From contig JAILLA010000108.1 in assembly GCA_024693325.1 (NCBI GenBank), positions 62,001 through 126,000 of the forward strand: a stretch of DNA of 64,000 bases, in the 5' to 3' direction. How positions within the stretch are numbered: the first letter of the stretch is position 1; every line of letters starts with the position of its first letter. Made by a program: the position numbers and the translations under genes. Below, piece by piece: positions 43,450-51,796 of the stretch. The notes below the pieces were generated by a model. The model searched no databases. It saw only the letters and a list, made by a program, of their open reading frames with translations, and was not told the origin of the DNA. Source of the DNA: Solobacterium sp. GTDB taxonomy: Bacteria > Bacillota_I > Bacilli_A > Erysipelotrichales > Erysipelotrichaceae.

Positions 43450-44829
43450 ATGGAATTTGAAAAACTTGAAACGATTTCAGAATTTAGTGACAGCATCATG
43501 ATCAACGGAACAAATGTGAATTACAGGTTTCTGCTGGAAAAAGGTTCTTTCAAAGACACAACAGAGATCACATCTTTCACATACATCAATACAGACAGTA
43601 AAGATCATCCTGTGATCTTCATTACCAACGGAGGCCCGGGATCTGGTGTTGTATGGCTTCACCTTGGACTGTTCGGACCGGAAAGAGTGCATTTTGATGA
43701 CATCATGCATCCTCCCGTAACACCGCCGTATTCACTGGAAAAGAATCCGTTCTGTCTGCTGGATATTGCTGATCTGGTTCTGATCGATCCTCCGGGAACA
43801 GGTTATTCAAAGATCAATGAGGAAACAAAGAAAGAATATGAATCAGTGGACAATGATGCAGTGGCAGTTGCCCAGTTTATCAGACACTGGATCGTCCAGC
43901 ATGAACGTGCCAACAGCCCGCTCTATTTCTTCGGGGAAAGCTACGGAACAGTCCGCGGTCCGGCAGTCGTTGAGGCGCTGTTCGGAGGGGCTGTCCTGGG
44001 TGACAAGCACCTTTACGGTATTTCACTGAACGGCATCATCCTGCTGGGAACTGCTTTCTCAACCGGCGGATTTAAGAACAGACTGGCAGAGACAAATAAA
44101 CCTGCGATCAATCTGCTGACATGTGCGGCAACTTATGCGCTGCATACAGGCAAGGATCCGTATCAGGCTGCTGAAGAAGCCTGGGCATTTGCGCCGGAAT
44201 ATGCGCGTCTTCTGTTCCTGGGCAGGAATGCAAATGATAAAGAAGTGAAGAAAGCGGCCAGAAGGATCTCCTGGATGACAGGATTGAAAGAAGAAAAACT
44301 GATCAGGAATCATCTGCGCTATACGATGCAGGACTTCCTGAAAGAAGCCATTGAGAATCAGATGATCGGATATTATGACGGAAGATATCTCATGCCGGAT
44401 ACCGTGAAAGAGCAGGAATATGATGTACTGTCAGATGATTCGGGCATGGGGATGTTCACTCCGGCTTTCTCGGCATGCGCAAATCTGTTTGTTGAAAAAC
44501 ACGGTCTTCCCAAAATGCCGTATGACATGCTGAACTGCGTGGTGAATACTGACTGGGACCGCGATTCAAAGAGAACAAGTCTGACAGCGCTTGAGAATGT
44601 TCAGAGAAGAAACAAAGATTTCAGAATTTTCTTCGCGACCGGATTGTTTGATATGTGCACGGTAGCAGGCAATGTCAGATATACCGTAGCTAATTCCGAT
44701 CTGGATCTGAAGCGGGTGCAGATGAAAGAATATCCCGGGGGACACATGGCCTATATCGGTGACGATTCAGCCGGAATGTTCGTCAAAGATATCCGTGAAT
44801 TTATTGCCGGATCATGTGAACAGGAATGA
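43450..44829 (+). CDS. S10 serine carboxypeptidase-like hydrolase
   Basis: This 459-residue alpha/beta-hydrolase matches peptidase family S10: NGGPGSGVVWLHLGLFGPER near residues 60-79, IDPPGTGYS, nucleophile Ser164 in FGESYG, a late Asp in TGLFDMCT and His in YPGGHMAYIG. No signal peptide is visible, so it is predicted cytoplasmic, whereas eukaryotic S10 enzymes are lysosomal or secreted. AGAGG lies 9 bases before the ATG. Divergent from a TetR gene. It may trim peptides or act as an esterase/acyltransferase; the substrate is not evident. Confidence 0.88.
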   Translation: MEFEKLETISEFSDSIMINGTNVNYRFLLEKGSFKDTTEITSFTYINTDSKDHPVIFITNGGPGSGVVWLHLGLFGPERVHFDDIMHPPVTPPYSLEKNPFCLLDIADLVLIDPPGTGYSKINEETKKEYESVDNDAVAVAQFIRHWIVQHERANSPLYFFGESYGTVRGPAVVEALFGGAVLGDKHLYGISLNGIILLGTAFSTGGFKNRLAETNKPAINLLTCAATYALHTGKDPYQAAEEAWAFAPEYARLLFLGRNANDKEVKKAARRISWMTGLKEEKLIRNHLRYTMQDFLKEAIENQMIGYYDGRYLMPDTVKEQEYDVLSDDSGMGMFTPAFSACANLFVEKHGLPKMPYDMLNCVVNTDWDRDSKRTSLTALENVQRRNKDFRIFFATGLFDMCTVAGNVRYTVANSDLDLKRVQMKEYPGGHMAYIGDDSAGMFVKDIREFIAGSCEQE

Positions 44830-44831
44830 CC

Positions 44832-44866
44832 TTGTTTTTAAGGGAAACGAACGATAATATTGAAAT
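44832..44866 (+). promoter_or_regulatory. promoter of tyrosine phosphatase gene, probably leaderless
   Basis: TTGTTT (44832-44837), a 17-base spacer and TAATAT (44855-44860) make a good sigma-A promoter. Only six bases separate the -10 from the ATG at 44867, so transcription should begin at or next to the start codon. Confidence 0.6.
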
Positions 44867-45628
44867 ATGGTATTGATTCGGAAAGAACTGAATTTCAGGG
44901 ATCTTGGCGGTTATCCGACCGCAGACGGCAGGCATGTCCGAAAAGGACTGTTTTACCGCAGCGGCGGCCTTTTCCGAATGAGTGAGCAGGAACTGGACGA
45001 GATCAGGGCACTGAATGTCAGATATATCATGGATCTGCGTGCTGACTGGCAGAGAAAACGCAAACCCGATCCGGAGATTCCCGGTGCACAGCAGATCGAA
45101 CATACCGGCTATGTGCCTGAAGCTGCCATGAGGATCGATTTCTCTCCGGCGGGAATGCATCAGACCGGAGATGAAGCTAAGGAACAGTTTGATAAACTTG
45201 AACTGTATTACAAGGAGATCATCTTCGGTAATCTGGATTTCAGATTATTCCTGAACTGTGTGGCAGAAGGGAAGGTGCCGATCATTTTCCACTGTGCATC
45301 AGGAAAGGACAGGACAGGTGCAGCTGCGATCCTGCTTCTGCTGGCACTGGGTGTTGATGAGGAAACAGTCATGGAAGACTACATCCTCAGCAATGAATAC
45401 TATGAAGAGACGATCAACCAGGTCTTCATGCAGATGTATGAAGAAGCTCTGAAAGATGATTATCTTCCTTCATTACTCTGGATCGAGAACGGGGTCATGG
45501 AATTCTTCGGCAGATCAATGCTGGAAGAGATCCATAAACAGTATGATTCCATCGATGAATTCCTGAGTGCGGAATATGGACTAGATGCGGAAAAGCTCCG
45601 TAAAATGCGTGATATGTACACTGAGTGA
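44867..45628 (+). CDS. tyrosine/serine phosphatase (IphP/LipA-like)
   Basis: This 253-residue phosphatase has an N-terminal LNFRDLGGYPTADGR motif and the P-loop HCASGKDRTG (Cys143, Arg149), the combination seen in bacterial tyrosine/phosphoinositide phosphatases of the Y_phosphatase3 group. No ribosome site precedes the ATG; a promoter abuts it instead. A terminator overlapping the stop closes the transcript, so it appears monocistronic. Confidence 0.9.
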   Translation: MVLIRKELNFRDLGGYPTADGRHVRKGLFYRSGGLFRMSEQELDEIRALNVRYIMDLRADWQRKRKPDPEIPGAQQIEHTGYVPEAAMRIDFSPAGMHQTGDEAKEQFDKLELYYKEIIFGNLDFRLFLNCVAEGKVPIIFHCASGKDRTGAAAILLLLALGVDEETVMEDYILSNEYYEETINQVFMQMYEEALKDDYLPSLLWIENGVMEFFGRSMLEEIHKQYDSIDEFLSAEYGLDAEKLRKMRDMYTE

Positions 45629-45649
45629 AACAGAAATGTTTCACTTTTT
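45624..45649 (+). terminator. terminator overlapping phosphatase stop codon
   Basis: AGTGAAAC (45624-45631) pairs perfectly with GTTTCACT (45638-45645), followed by TTTT. The upstream arm contains the TGA stop. Confidence 0.85.
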
Positions 45650-45661
45650 CAATACGCATAC

Positions 45662-45681
45662 TAAAAAGAGGCCTAAGCCTC
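45662..45681 (-). terminator. terminator after phosphoribosyltransferase gene
   Basis: GAGGC (45668-45672) pairs with GCCTC (45677-45681) around a 4-base loop. On the minus strand five T follow. It lies 17 bases past the stop of the gene at 45698-46342. Confidence 0.7.
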
Positions 45682-45697
45682 CTGGATATCAGTCTGT

Positions 45698-46342
45698 TTA
45701 TTTGAAATATGAGATACCGAATGTGTTGACGATACCATCCAGCTTGATCCCTTTTTTGCATAAAGGACATTCATGGTACTGTGTACTCTGATAGTCATTC
45801 ATGAAGTAATCAGTATTGAATACAGAGTAAACAGGGAATCCTGCACATTCTTTCATCGATGCGAAGATCGAACTGACACCTACAACAGTTCCGCCGTAGT
45901 AGTTGACTGCCTCAATACCGCCTTCTACGGTATATCCGGTCGTGATGGATGCGGCAAGGATCAGGACATGTTTTCCTTCGATCATCATCTTCGTGTTGTC
46001 ACGGAAGATGAGCTGGCTGCCTGTCGTATGTTCGGGAGTCAGAACATAAACGGTATTATGAAGGTTGATGCTCTGGAAGCCGCTCTTGGTAAGCTCACTG
46101 GCCATACATGCACCGACTACTTCAGTACCATCCAGACAAAGGATCGTATCGATAATGGTTGAACTCTTGTATTTGGCAGTCAGCTGTCTGGCTGCTTCTT
46201 TTGCTTCTGATAGTCTGTGCTTTGTGAAAGTCAGATCTACATAATAATTAATATGGCTGTGGCTGGTTGCAAAGTGTCCTCTGGCAACACGAAGCTTCAG
46301 CGGACTGTTGGGATTATAGTATTCTTTGATTTCAACAGACAT
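45698..46342 (-). CDS. phosphoribosyltransferase-like protein with C-terminal CxxC
   Basis: This 214-residue protein has the outline of a type I (orotate-like) phosphoribosyltransferase: ILCLDGTEVVGACMASEL, a flexible loop, and KHVLILAASITTGYTVEGG in the position of the PRPP-binding loop. The PRPP motif is atypical (no DD pair before the Thr/Gly cluster), so catalytic activity is uncertain. The C-terminus has YHECPLCKKG, a possible half zinc knuckle. GAGGAG lies 8 bases before the ATG at 46342. It stands alone; I would not call it pyrE. Confidence 0.7.
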   Translation of the reverse strand: MSVEIKEYYNPNSPLKLRVARGHFATSHSHINYYVDLTFTKHRLSEAKEAARQLTAKYKSSTIIDTILCLDGTEVVGACMASELTKSGFQSINLHNTVYVLTPEHTTGSQLIFRDNTKMMIEGKHVLILAASITTGYTVEGGIEAVNYYGGTVVGVSSIFASMKECAGFPVYSVFNTDYFMNDYQSTQYHECPLCKKGIKLDGIVNTFGISYFK

Positions 46343-46448
46343 ATGATTGTCTCCTCTCAATCTGTATATGCATATTTTAGCAAATTTCTTTGTGTTATAC
46401 ACCAGCAAGTGAAAAGACGTGCAGACAGGAAATGTCTGTTTTCATGAT

Positions 46449-46643
46449 CTAGTCTTCCCAAAACAGTTCATCGAGTGTTTTATCCAGCGCTTTGCATATT
46501 GCAAGGCACAGTTTGATCGTAGGATTATAGTCACCTTTTTCGATCGCATTGATCGTCTGTCTTGTAACACCGACGATATCAGCCAGCTGCTGCTGGGAAT
46601 AGTCTTTGGCTGCCCGGGCAGCTTTCATATTCAGGTTTTTCAT
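46449..46643 (-). CDS. XRE family regulator (short)
   Basis: This 64-residue helix-turn-helix protein reads YSQQQLADIVGVTRQTINAI and then EKGDYNPTIKLCLAICKAL, typical of small XRE repressors (YozG/Xre-like). GAGGA precedes the ATG. It lies 7 bases behind a membrane-protein gene, an arrangement often seen for a regulator and the membrane protein it controls. Palindromes upstream of the operon (47180-47255) are candidate operators. Confidence 0.9.
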   Translation of the reverse strand: MKNLNMKAARAAKDYSQQQLADIVGVTRQTINAIEKGDYNPTIKLCLAICKALDKTLDELFWED

Positions 46644-46650
46644 GATTTCC

Positions 46651-47166
46651 TCAGTCCTCGGATCTGTCACTGTGCTGCTTGAGCAGGAATGCGGCTAGTA
46701 TTGCAAAGAATGTGAACGCAAGGACACCATTGATGCTGGCAAGTGTCAGTTTGCCATCACTGAAGCATTCGCCATTCTTAAGACTGGACAGGAACCGCAG
46801 TATTCTTTCTACAGTGATCACACCATACAGCAGGATCAGCAGACCGGGGTTCTGAGCCGGTACAAGAAACGCACCATTCCATATAGCCAGGATGGCAAAT
46901 ACACCGATACCGATGCATACAGCACTCAATTCAGCCAACGGATCGATATAAAATGCTTTTCCCGTCAGCTTCAGAAGTACATCTGCCATCATGAGCAGCA
47001 GGGTGACAAAGAAACCGGTCATGTACGCTTGATTGCGCGCGATGATCTGTCGTTCATCAAATTGTTTATCGGCCTGTCTGCCGGTTACCCTGCGGGAAAT
47101 ACCGGCGATCATAGCGACCATGAATGCCGCGCCTATGCTGGCGGCCAGGATCATAGCATCTTTCAT
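46651..47166 (-). CDS. membrane protein paired with XRE regulator
   Basis: This 171-residue protein has four predicted membrane helices (about 5-23, 50-65, 80-97 and 138-160) and the motif DERQIIARNQAYMTGF after the first. That DERQ-x4-R pattern recurs in small Firmicutes membrane proteins found beside XRE regulators (DUF2178-like groups); I cannot fix the exact family. AAAGGAG precedes the ATG. Function is unknown. Confidence 0.8.
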   Translation of the reverse strand: MKDAMILAASIGAAFMVAMIAGISRRVTGRQADKQFDERQIIARNQAYMTGFFVTLLLMMADVLLKLTGKAFYIDPLAELSAVCIGIGVFAILAIWNGAFLVPAQNPGLLILLYGVITVERILRFLSSLKNGECFSDGKLTLASINGVLAFTFFAILAAFLLKQHSDRSED

Positions 47167-47179
47167 AATTTTCTCCTTT

Positions 47180-47194
47180 GGAGATAATATCTCC
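47180..47194. promoter_or_regulatory. palindrome in leader of membrane protein/XRE operon
   Basis: GGAGATAATATCTCC is a perfect palindrome around a central base, 14-28 bases upstream of the membrane-protein ATG. It could be an operator or a leader hairpin. Confidence 0.4.
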
Positions 47195-47219
47195 TCTGCA
47201 ATTTCAATATAATGTTTAT

Positions 47220-47255
47220 ATTACTAAATGTCAAATATAAATTACATTTAGTAAT
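47220..47255. promoter_or_regulatory. 12-bp inverted repeat, probable XRE operator
   Basis: ATTACTAAATGT (47220-47231) and ACATTTAGTAAT (47244-47255) are perfect inverted repeats with a 12-base spacer, about 55-90 bp upstream of the XRE operon start. Autoregulation by the XRE protein is the simplest reading. Confidence 0.55.
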
Positions 47256-47440
47256 TTATAAATGATCCGATATGCACTTTCAAATTTGAAAGTATCTTTG
47301 CTGAAAAAAGGTCTTTTTTGAAAGCGTATTCGTTGAATTATGCCATGGAATTAATTGTGAAAAAGTGCTATTGTACCAACAGCCGGTAATGTCCGGTTTG
47401 AGTAAAAAAGCATCAGCCTATTATGAAGAGGTGAATATTT

Positions 47441-48853
47441 ATGAGAAAAACAAAGATTATATGCACGATTGGACCATCAAGTGAATCAGAAGAGATGCTC
47501 AAAAAGCTCTGCCTTGCAGGTATGAATGTTGCAAGACTGAACTTCTCCCATGGAACACATGAAGAACATCAGGTGAAGATCGACAGGATCAAGAAAGTCA
47601 GGGAGGAACTGAATCTTCCAATCGCGATCCTGCTTGATACAAAAGGCCCTGAATTCAGGGTCGGAACGTTTGAAAACGGTAAAGCAGAAGTTGCTGAAGG
47701 GGCTGAATTCACCTTCACAACAGAGCAGGTCGTCGGAAACGAACATATAGCTTCCGTCAGTTATGCAGACCTTGCAAAAGAACTGCTGCCGGGAGATACG
47801 ATCCTGGTAAACAATGGTCTCCTGAATTTCTGTGTCAAGGAGATCAATGGTTCAGAGATCCTGACTGAAGTTATCTCCGGCGGAGTAATCAGTGACCGTA
47901 AGTCCATGAGCTTCCCGGGAAAACATCTGCACCAGAAATATCTGTCAGAACAGGATGAAAAAGACATTATTTTCGGTATTGAGAACGGAGTGGACTTCAT
48001 TGCATGTTCCTTTGTTTCCGTGAAACAGGATCTGCTGGATGTCCAGAAGGTACTGGATGAGCACAATGCATCCGATATTGACCTGATCGCAAAGATCGAG
48101 AACCAGTCCGGTGTTGATCATATCAGTGAGATCTGTGAAGCATGTGACGGTATCATGGTGGCCAGAGGCGATCTGGGTGTCGAGATCCCGTTTGAACAGC
48201 TGCCTCATATTCAGAAGGATCTGATCGCAAAGTGCAGAATGCTCGGCAAACGTGCTATTACAGCTACGGAGATGCTGGAGTCCATGATCCAGAAACCGAG
48301 ACCGACACGTGCGGAAGTATCTGACGTGGCCAATGCGGTTTATGACGGATCCAGTGCCATTATGCTGTCAGGAGAAACAGCTGCCGGTCTGTATCCTGTT
48401 CAGGCTGTTGAAGCTATGGCAAAAATTGCTGTCGAAACAGAAAACAGCATTAATTATGAGAAGCGTTTCCATGACAATGAATTCATGATCAGCAATGATG
48501 TTGATGCTATCTCACATGCAACATGCGGCATGGCGATCGATATTAAGGCAAAAGCGATCGTTGCCTGCACGTTATCCAGTCTGACTGCGCGTCTTGTTTC
48601 GAGGTTCCGCGCTCCGGTCGATATCATCGGTCTGACGACCAGTGAAAAGGCATGGCGGAAGCTGGCTCTTTCCTGGGGTGTTACACCGAGACTCTGTGAA
48701 TCATTCCCGTCTACGGAAGTTCTGTTCTTCAGTGCAAGGAAAGAAGCAATTGCGGCACTGGGACTGCAGCCCGGGGACAGGATCGTTATTACCGGCGGTA
48801 TTACAAACGGTCAGTCCGGTAATACTAACCTGATCAAGATCGATGCGGCTTAA
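47441..48853 (+). CDS. pyk: pyruvate kinase
   Basis: Pyk makes pyruvate and ATP from phosphoenolpyruvate and ADP. The 470-residue protein starts with KTKIICTIGPSS, has the substrate motif LIAKIENQSGVD, MVARGDLGVEIP with the metal-binding residues, and GKRAITATEMLESM with the active-site loop. Only the A, B and C domains are present; the extra PEP-utiliser domain of some Bacillus enzymes is missing. AGAGGTG precedes the ATG. It is monocistronic, with a clear terminator. Confidence 0.97.
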   Translation: MRKTKIICTIGPSSESEEMLKKLCLAGMNVARLNFSHGTHEEHQVKIDRIKKVREELNLPIAILLDTKGPEFRVGTFENGKAEVAEGAEFTFTTEQVVGNEHIASVSYADLAKELLPGDTILVNNGLLNFCVKEINGSEILTEVISGGVISDRKSMSFPGKHLHQKYLSEQDEKDIIFGIENGVDFIACSFVSVKQDLLDVQKVLDEHNASDIDLIAKIENQSGVDHISEICEACDGIMVARGDLGVEIPFEQLPHIQKDLIAKCRMLGKRAITATEMLESMIQKPRPTRAEVSDVANAVYDGSSAIMLSGETAAGLYPVQAVEAMAKIAVETENSINYEKRFHDNEFMISNDVDAISHATCGMAIDIKAKAIVACTLSSLTARLVSRFRAPVDIIGLTTSEKAWRKLALSWGVTPRLCESFPSTEVLFFSARKEAIAALGLQPGDRIVITGGITNGQSGNTNLIKIDAA

Positions 48854-48883
48854 CTGCTGATCAGTAATAAGAATCAGAAAATG

Positions 48884-48914
48884 ACTCCTGTATTGCCAAC
48901 GTACAGGAGTTTTT
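48884..48914 (+). terminator. terminator of pyk
   Basis: ACTCCTGTA (48884-48892) pairs perfectly with TACAGGAGT (48902-48910), followed by TTTT. Confidence 0.88.
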
Positions 48915-48939
48915 CATATGTCTGCTGATGTATCAATAT

Positions 48940-48977
48940 AAAAGGTATGGATCTGAAAGAGTTCTGTGATCCATACC
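48940..48977 (-). terminator. terminator of FMN reductase gene
   Basis: GGTATGGATC (48944-48953) pairs perfectly with GATCCATACC (48968-48977). On the minus strand it is followed by TTTTATATTG, 25 bases past the stop. Confidence 0.85.
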
Positions 48978-49002
48978 CTGCAAATGCATATATGCTGACG
49001 GT

Positions 49003-49587
49003 TCAGCGCTTGATGAAATTTGTGACGACACGTTCACGCTGTGCAGGTACATCGATACCTGCTGCTTTTCCTGCTTCGATACATTTCAGCAGCCATGCCA
49101 TATTATCCGCAAGAACACGCATGATCAGCAGTCCTTCTTCATCCTGTCTCACGTCCTCAGGTGTATAGCCATGTACCATATTCCAGTATCTTGAAGATAC
49201 GACGGGCATTTCATTGATGGTAAAGTATTTGTTCAGGACATCAAATGACGCTGTTGTGCCTGCTCTTCTTGCGGATACGACTGCAGCAGCGGGCTTATGC
49301 TTCATATGTCTGCCGTACTTCATAAACAGCCTGTCCAGGAATGCAAGTACTTCTCCTGAGGGTGATGCGTAATAGACAGGGGAACCTACGATCAGACCGT
49401 CAGCCTCTTTCATGGCCTCTCCGACTGTATCTACGATCCTGTCGATATTCCCGTTTACAGGATCAAGACCGGTGAAAAACAGTTCGGTGTCGATTCCCTG
49501 TGCATTCAGTGTTTCCGAGATCTCGCTCAATGCTGTAAATGTGCATCCTTTTTCATTTCTGCTGCCGTTGATCAATACAACTTTCAT
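49003..49587 (-). CDS. NADPH-dependent FMN reductase / flavodoxin-like protein
   Basis: This 194-residue flavodoxin-fold protein has the phosphate-binding N-terminus LINGSRNEKGCTFTAL and the flavin-binding GLIVGSPVYYASPSG, both typical of the FMN-dependent NADPH reductases and iron-sulfur flavoproteins. GAGG lies upstream of the ATG at a slightly long spacing. The electron acceptor cannot be told. It is monocistronic. Confidence 0.88.
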   Translation of the reverse strand: MKVVLINGSRNEKGCTFTALSEISETLNAQGIDTELFFTGLDPVNGNIDRIVDTVGEAMKEADGLIVGSPVYYASPSGEVLAFLDRLFMKYGRHMKHKPAAAVVSARRAGTTASFDVLNKYFTINEMPVVSSRYWNMVHGYTPEDVRQDEEGLLIMRVLADNMAWLLKCIEAGKAAGIDVPAQRERVVTNFIKR

Positions 49588-49784
49588 GTCAATCCATACC
49601 TCTTCTTTCCTGTGTTTTATCAGACCCGTATCTCATACGTGTCTTTTGTTTTGATACCCTCAAACTATCTTACTGCTGATTGTACAGCAAAAAGGGTGAT
49701 ACTGCCTTAATTCTGCCTGAGGCAGAGGCTTTCCGGGACATGTTTCTGTTTATTTTACACGGAAGTTTTTTACATCAGGGAGTA

Positions 49785-49790
49785 TATAAT
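49785..49790 (+). promoter_or_regulatory. -10 box of corA-like gene
   Basis: A perfect TATAAT lies 23 bases upstream of the ATG. The -35 region (around GAAGTT, 17 bases upstream) is a poor match, so only the -10 is called. Confidence 0.45.
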
Positions 49791-49813
49791 ATATCTAAAA
49801 AACGGAGATACTT

Positions 49814-50734
49814 ATGAAATGTTATCTGATACAAGAGACTTTGACAGAATGTTCCATTGAAGACATTAAGAAAAGGGAATATCAGTACTGCGCAATCGTG
49901 ACACCGGATGAGTACCGCTCCCTGACTGATGTGTTCCATATGGGGATCGATATTGAAATGGATCTCAAGCAGATCTGTGAGACCAAGGCCGTCGTGAACT
50001 ACGATTCATTGACCGGGACGTTTAATATTCCCGATCACGATAATTATTCCGGTCAGAAAAAGCAGCTTGCTTTTGCGCTGGATGAGCGGGGCATCGTTTT
50101 TGTTGATGAAGATGACTATGCTGAAAGCGTCATCCGCAATATCCAGGCGTCAAAAAAATGGAAACTGCCTTCTTTGGAACGCCTTCTTTATGATTTTCTG
50201 GAAGAAACGATCAAGAATGACATGTCTCTTCTGGAGATGCTGGAAGAAAACCTGAGCGGTATCGAAAACGGGATCATGTGCGGTGATATTGAAGAGTATC
50301 CGATCCAGCTGAATGATATCCGTTATGAACTGCTGGATCTTCAGAAACACTATGCACATCTCATCGACCTCAGCCAGGAACTGGAAGAGAATGAAAACGA
50401 GTTTTTCTACGAGGATAATCTCCGCTATTTCAAATTATTTACGGAGCGTGTCAATCGTCTGCAGGATACTGTGATCCAGCTGAGGGAATTTATCGTTCAG
50501 TTAAGGGATCTTGTCAGTGAACAGCTGAGTATCCGTCAGAACAAGATCGTAACGCTTCTGACGGTTATTACAACGATCTTCATGCCGCTGACACTGATCG
50601 TCGGATGGTATGGAATGAACTTTATTTACATGCCTGAACTGAGGTCACCTTACGGGTATCCCGGTGTGATCCTTGTCAGTGTTCTGATCGTTGTTATCCT
50701 GCTGTACTGGTTCAAAAAGAAACGGTGGATGTAA
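49814..50734 (+). CDS. CorA family divalent cation transporter
   Basis: This 306-residue protein has a large cytoplasmic N-terminal region with a long helical stretch and two C-terminal membrane helices. The helices bracket the family signature YGMNF, followed by a short outer loop and a basic end (KKKRW). CorA-type pentamers conduct magnesium or other divalent metals. ACGGAG precedes the ATG. The downstream HAD gene is 68 bases away and may be cotranscribed. Confidence 0.92.
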   Translation: MKCYLIQETLTECSIEDIKKREYQYCAIVTPDEYRSLTDVFHMGIDIEMDLKQICETKAVVNYDSLTGTFNIPDHDNYSGQKKQLAFALDERGIVFVDEDDYAESVIRNIQASKKWKLPSLERLLYDFLEETIKNDMSLLEMLEENLSGIENGIMCGDIEEYPIQLNDIRYELLDLQKHYAHLIDLSQELEENENEFFYEDNLRYFKLFTERVNRLQDTVIQLREFIVQLRDLVSEQLSIRQNKIVTLLTVITTIFMPLTLIVGWYGMNFIYMPELRSPYGYPGVILVSVLIVVILLYWFKKKRWM

Positions 50735-50802
50735 ACAGAACATATATCAAGAACCAGCCGATTCATGATACGATGTTGTAAAAGGATCGGAGTGATAATC
50801 AT

Positions 50803-51582
50803 ATGAAAAAAGTTTTTGCGAGTGACTTTGACGGAACACTGTATTTTTATAAGGCAGATGTGAAGCTGCCTCCTGAAAATGTTGAAAAGATCAGGGAATA
50901 TCAGGCTGCCGGAAATCTGTTCGGACTCTGCACAGGAAGACAGGTAGGCGGACTGACTCCGTTTATTACAGGACTCATCAAGCCCGATTTCTACATCACA
51001 AGCACCGGCGCAAACATTGTGGACGGTGACCTGAACGAGATCTACCGCCGCGGTATCGACAGAGATATCGTTGATCAGATCTGCCATACAGTTAATCCGG
51101 TTTCTGTCAGTGAACATCGTATTTCAATTGATATCAACGGTGTCATCAACGTGTTTGAAGAAATGGATTATCCCGGTGAATATCATGTGATCACCGGCAT
51201 GAAAGATGCCATGGAAGGACTTGTTCATCAGCTTGGTGTTCATTGCCATAGTTATGAGGAAGCAGCTGCCCTGGCAAAGAAGATCAATGAGATGTACGGC
51301 GAATATGTCAATGCGTTCCAGAATGTTGTGGAAGTTGATATTGCGCCGAAGGGATGTACAAAAGGTATCGGTGTAGAACGCCTGAAGAAGTTCTATGCAG
51401 ATAAATATGACGGCATCCGTCTCTACGGTATTGGAGATTCCATCAATGATATGCCTCTGCTGCTTGCCAGTGATGTATCTTATACATTCCCGTATGCCCC
51501 GAAGGAAGTACAGGATGCAGCAACCTTTGTGGTTGATAAGATCACGGATGCACTGGAACACAGCATGAAGGAAGAAATCTGA
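50803..51582 (+). CDS. HAD superfamily (Cof-type) phosphatase
   Basis: This 259-residue hydrolase has DFDGTL at residues 8-13 with the nucleophile Asp, a C2-type cap domain in the middle, Lys in APKGCTKG and GIGDSINDMPLL for magnesium binding. Cof-type enzymes dephosphorylate sugar phosphates, FMN, PLP or similar. The substrate is unknown. CGGAGTG precedes the ATG. Confidence 0.92.
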   Translation: MKKVFASDFDGTLYFYKADVKLPPENVEKIREYQAAGNLFGLCTGRQVGGLTPFITGLIKPDFYITSTGANIVDGDLNEIYRRGIDRDIVDQICHTVNPVSVSEHRISIDINGVINVFEEMDYPGEYHVITGMKDAMEGLVHQLGVHCHSYEEAAALAKKINEMYGEYVNAFQNVVEVDIAPKGCTKGIGVERLKKFYADKYDGIRLYGIGDSINDMPLLLASDVSYTFPYAPKEVQDAATFVVDKITDALEHSMKEEI

Positions 51583-51735
51583 AAAACAGTATAAAACAGC
51601 CTGTTTAAACAAACGATTCCGGGATCACAGCGGTCTGAAACAGGACGGAAAACAGCGTGTATCTTTATAGATAGAGCGCCAGTGTCGGATTCTGTACGGG
51701 ATCCGGAATAATATCATGGTTTGTGGAAAATACGT

Positions 51736-51764
51736 TTGATTTAAGCACCAATGAATACTAAAAT
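51736..51764 (+). promoter_or_regulatory. promoter of pta
   Basis: TTGATT (51736-51741), a 17-base spacer and TAAAAT (51759-51764) form a good sigma-A promoter, 32 bases before the pta ATG. Confidence 0.65.
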
Positions 51765-51796
51765 TTTGTTATAGAGTATAGGAGGATATCGATCTC

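Noticed and set aside
46425-46442. Hairpin CAGACA-GGAAA-TGTCTG followed by TTTTC on the plus strand
   Set aside because: No plus-strand gene ends nearby, and on the minus strand it lacks a T-run, so it is not called as a terminator.
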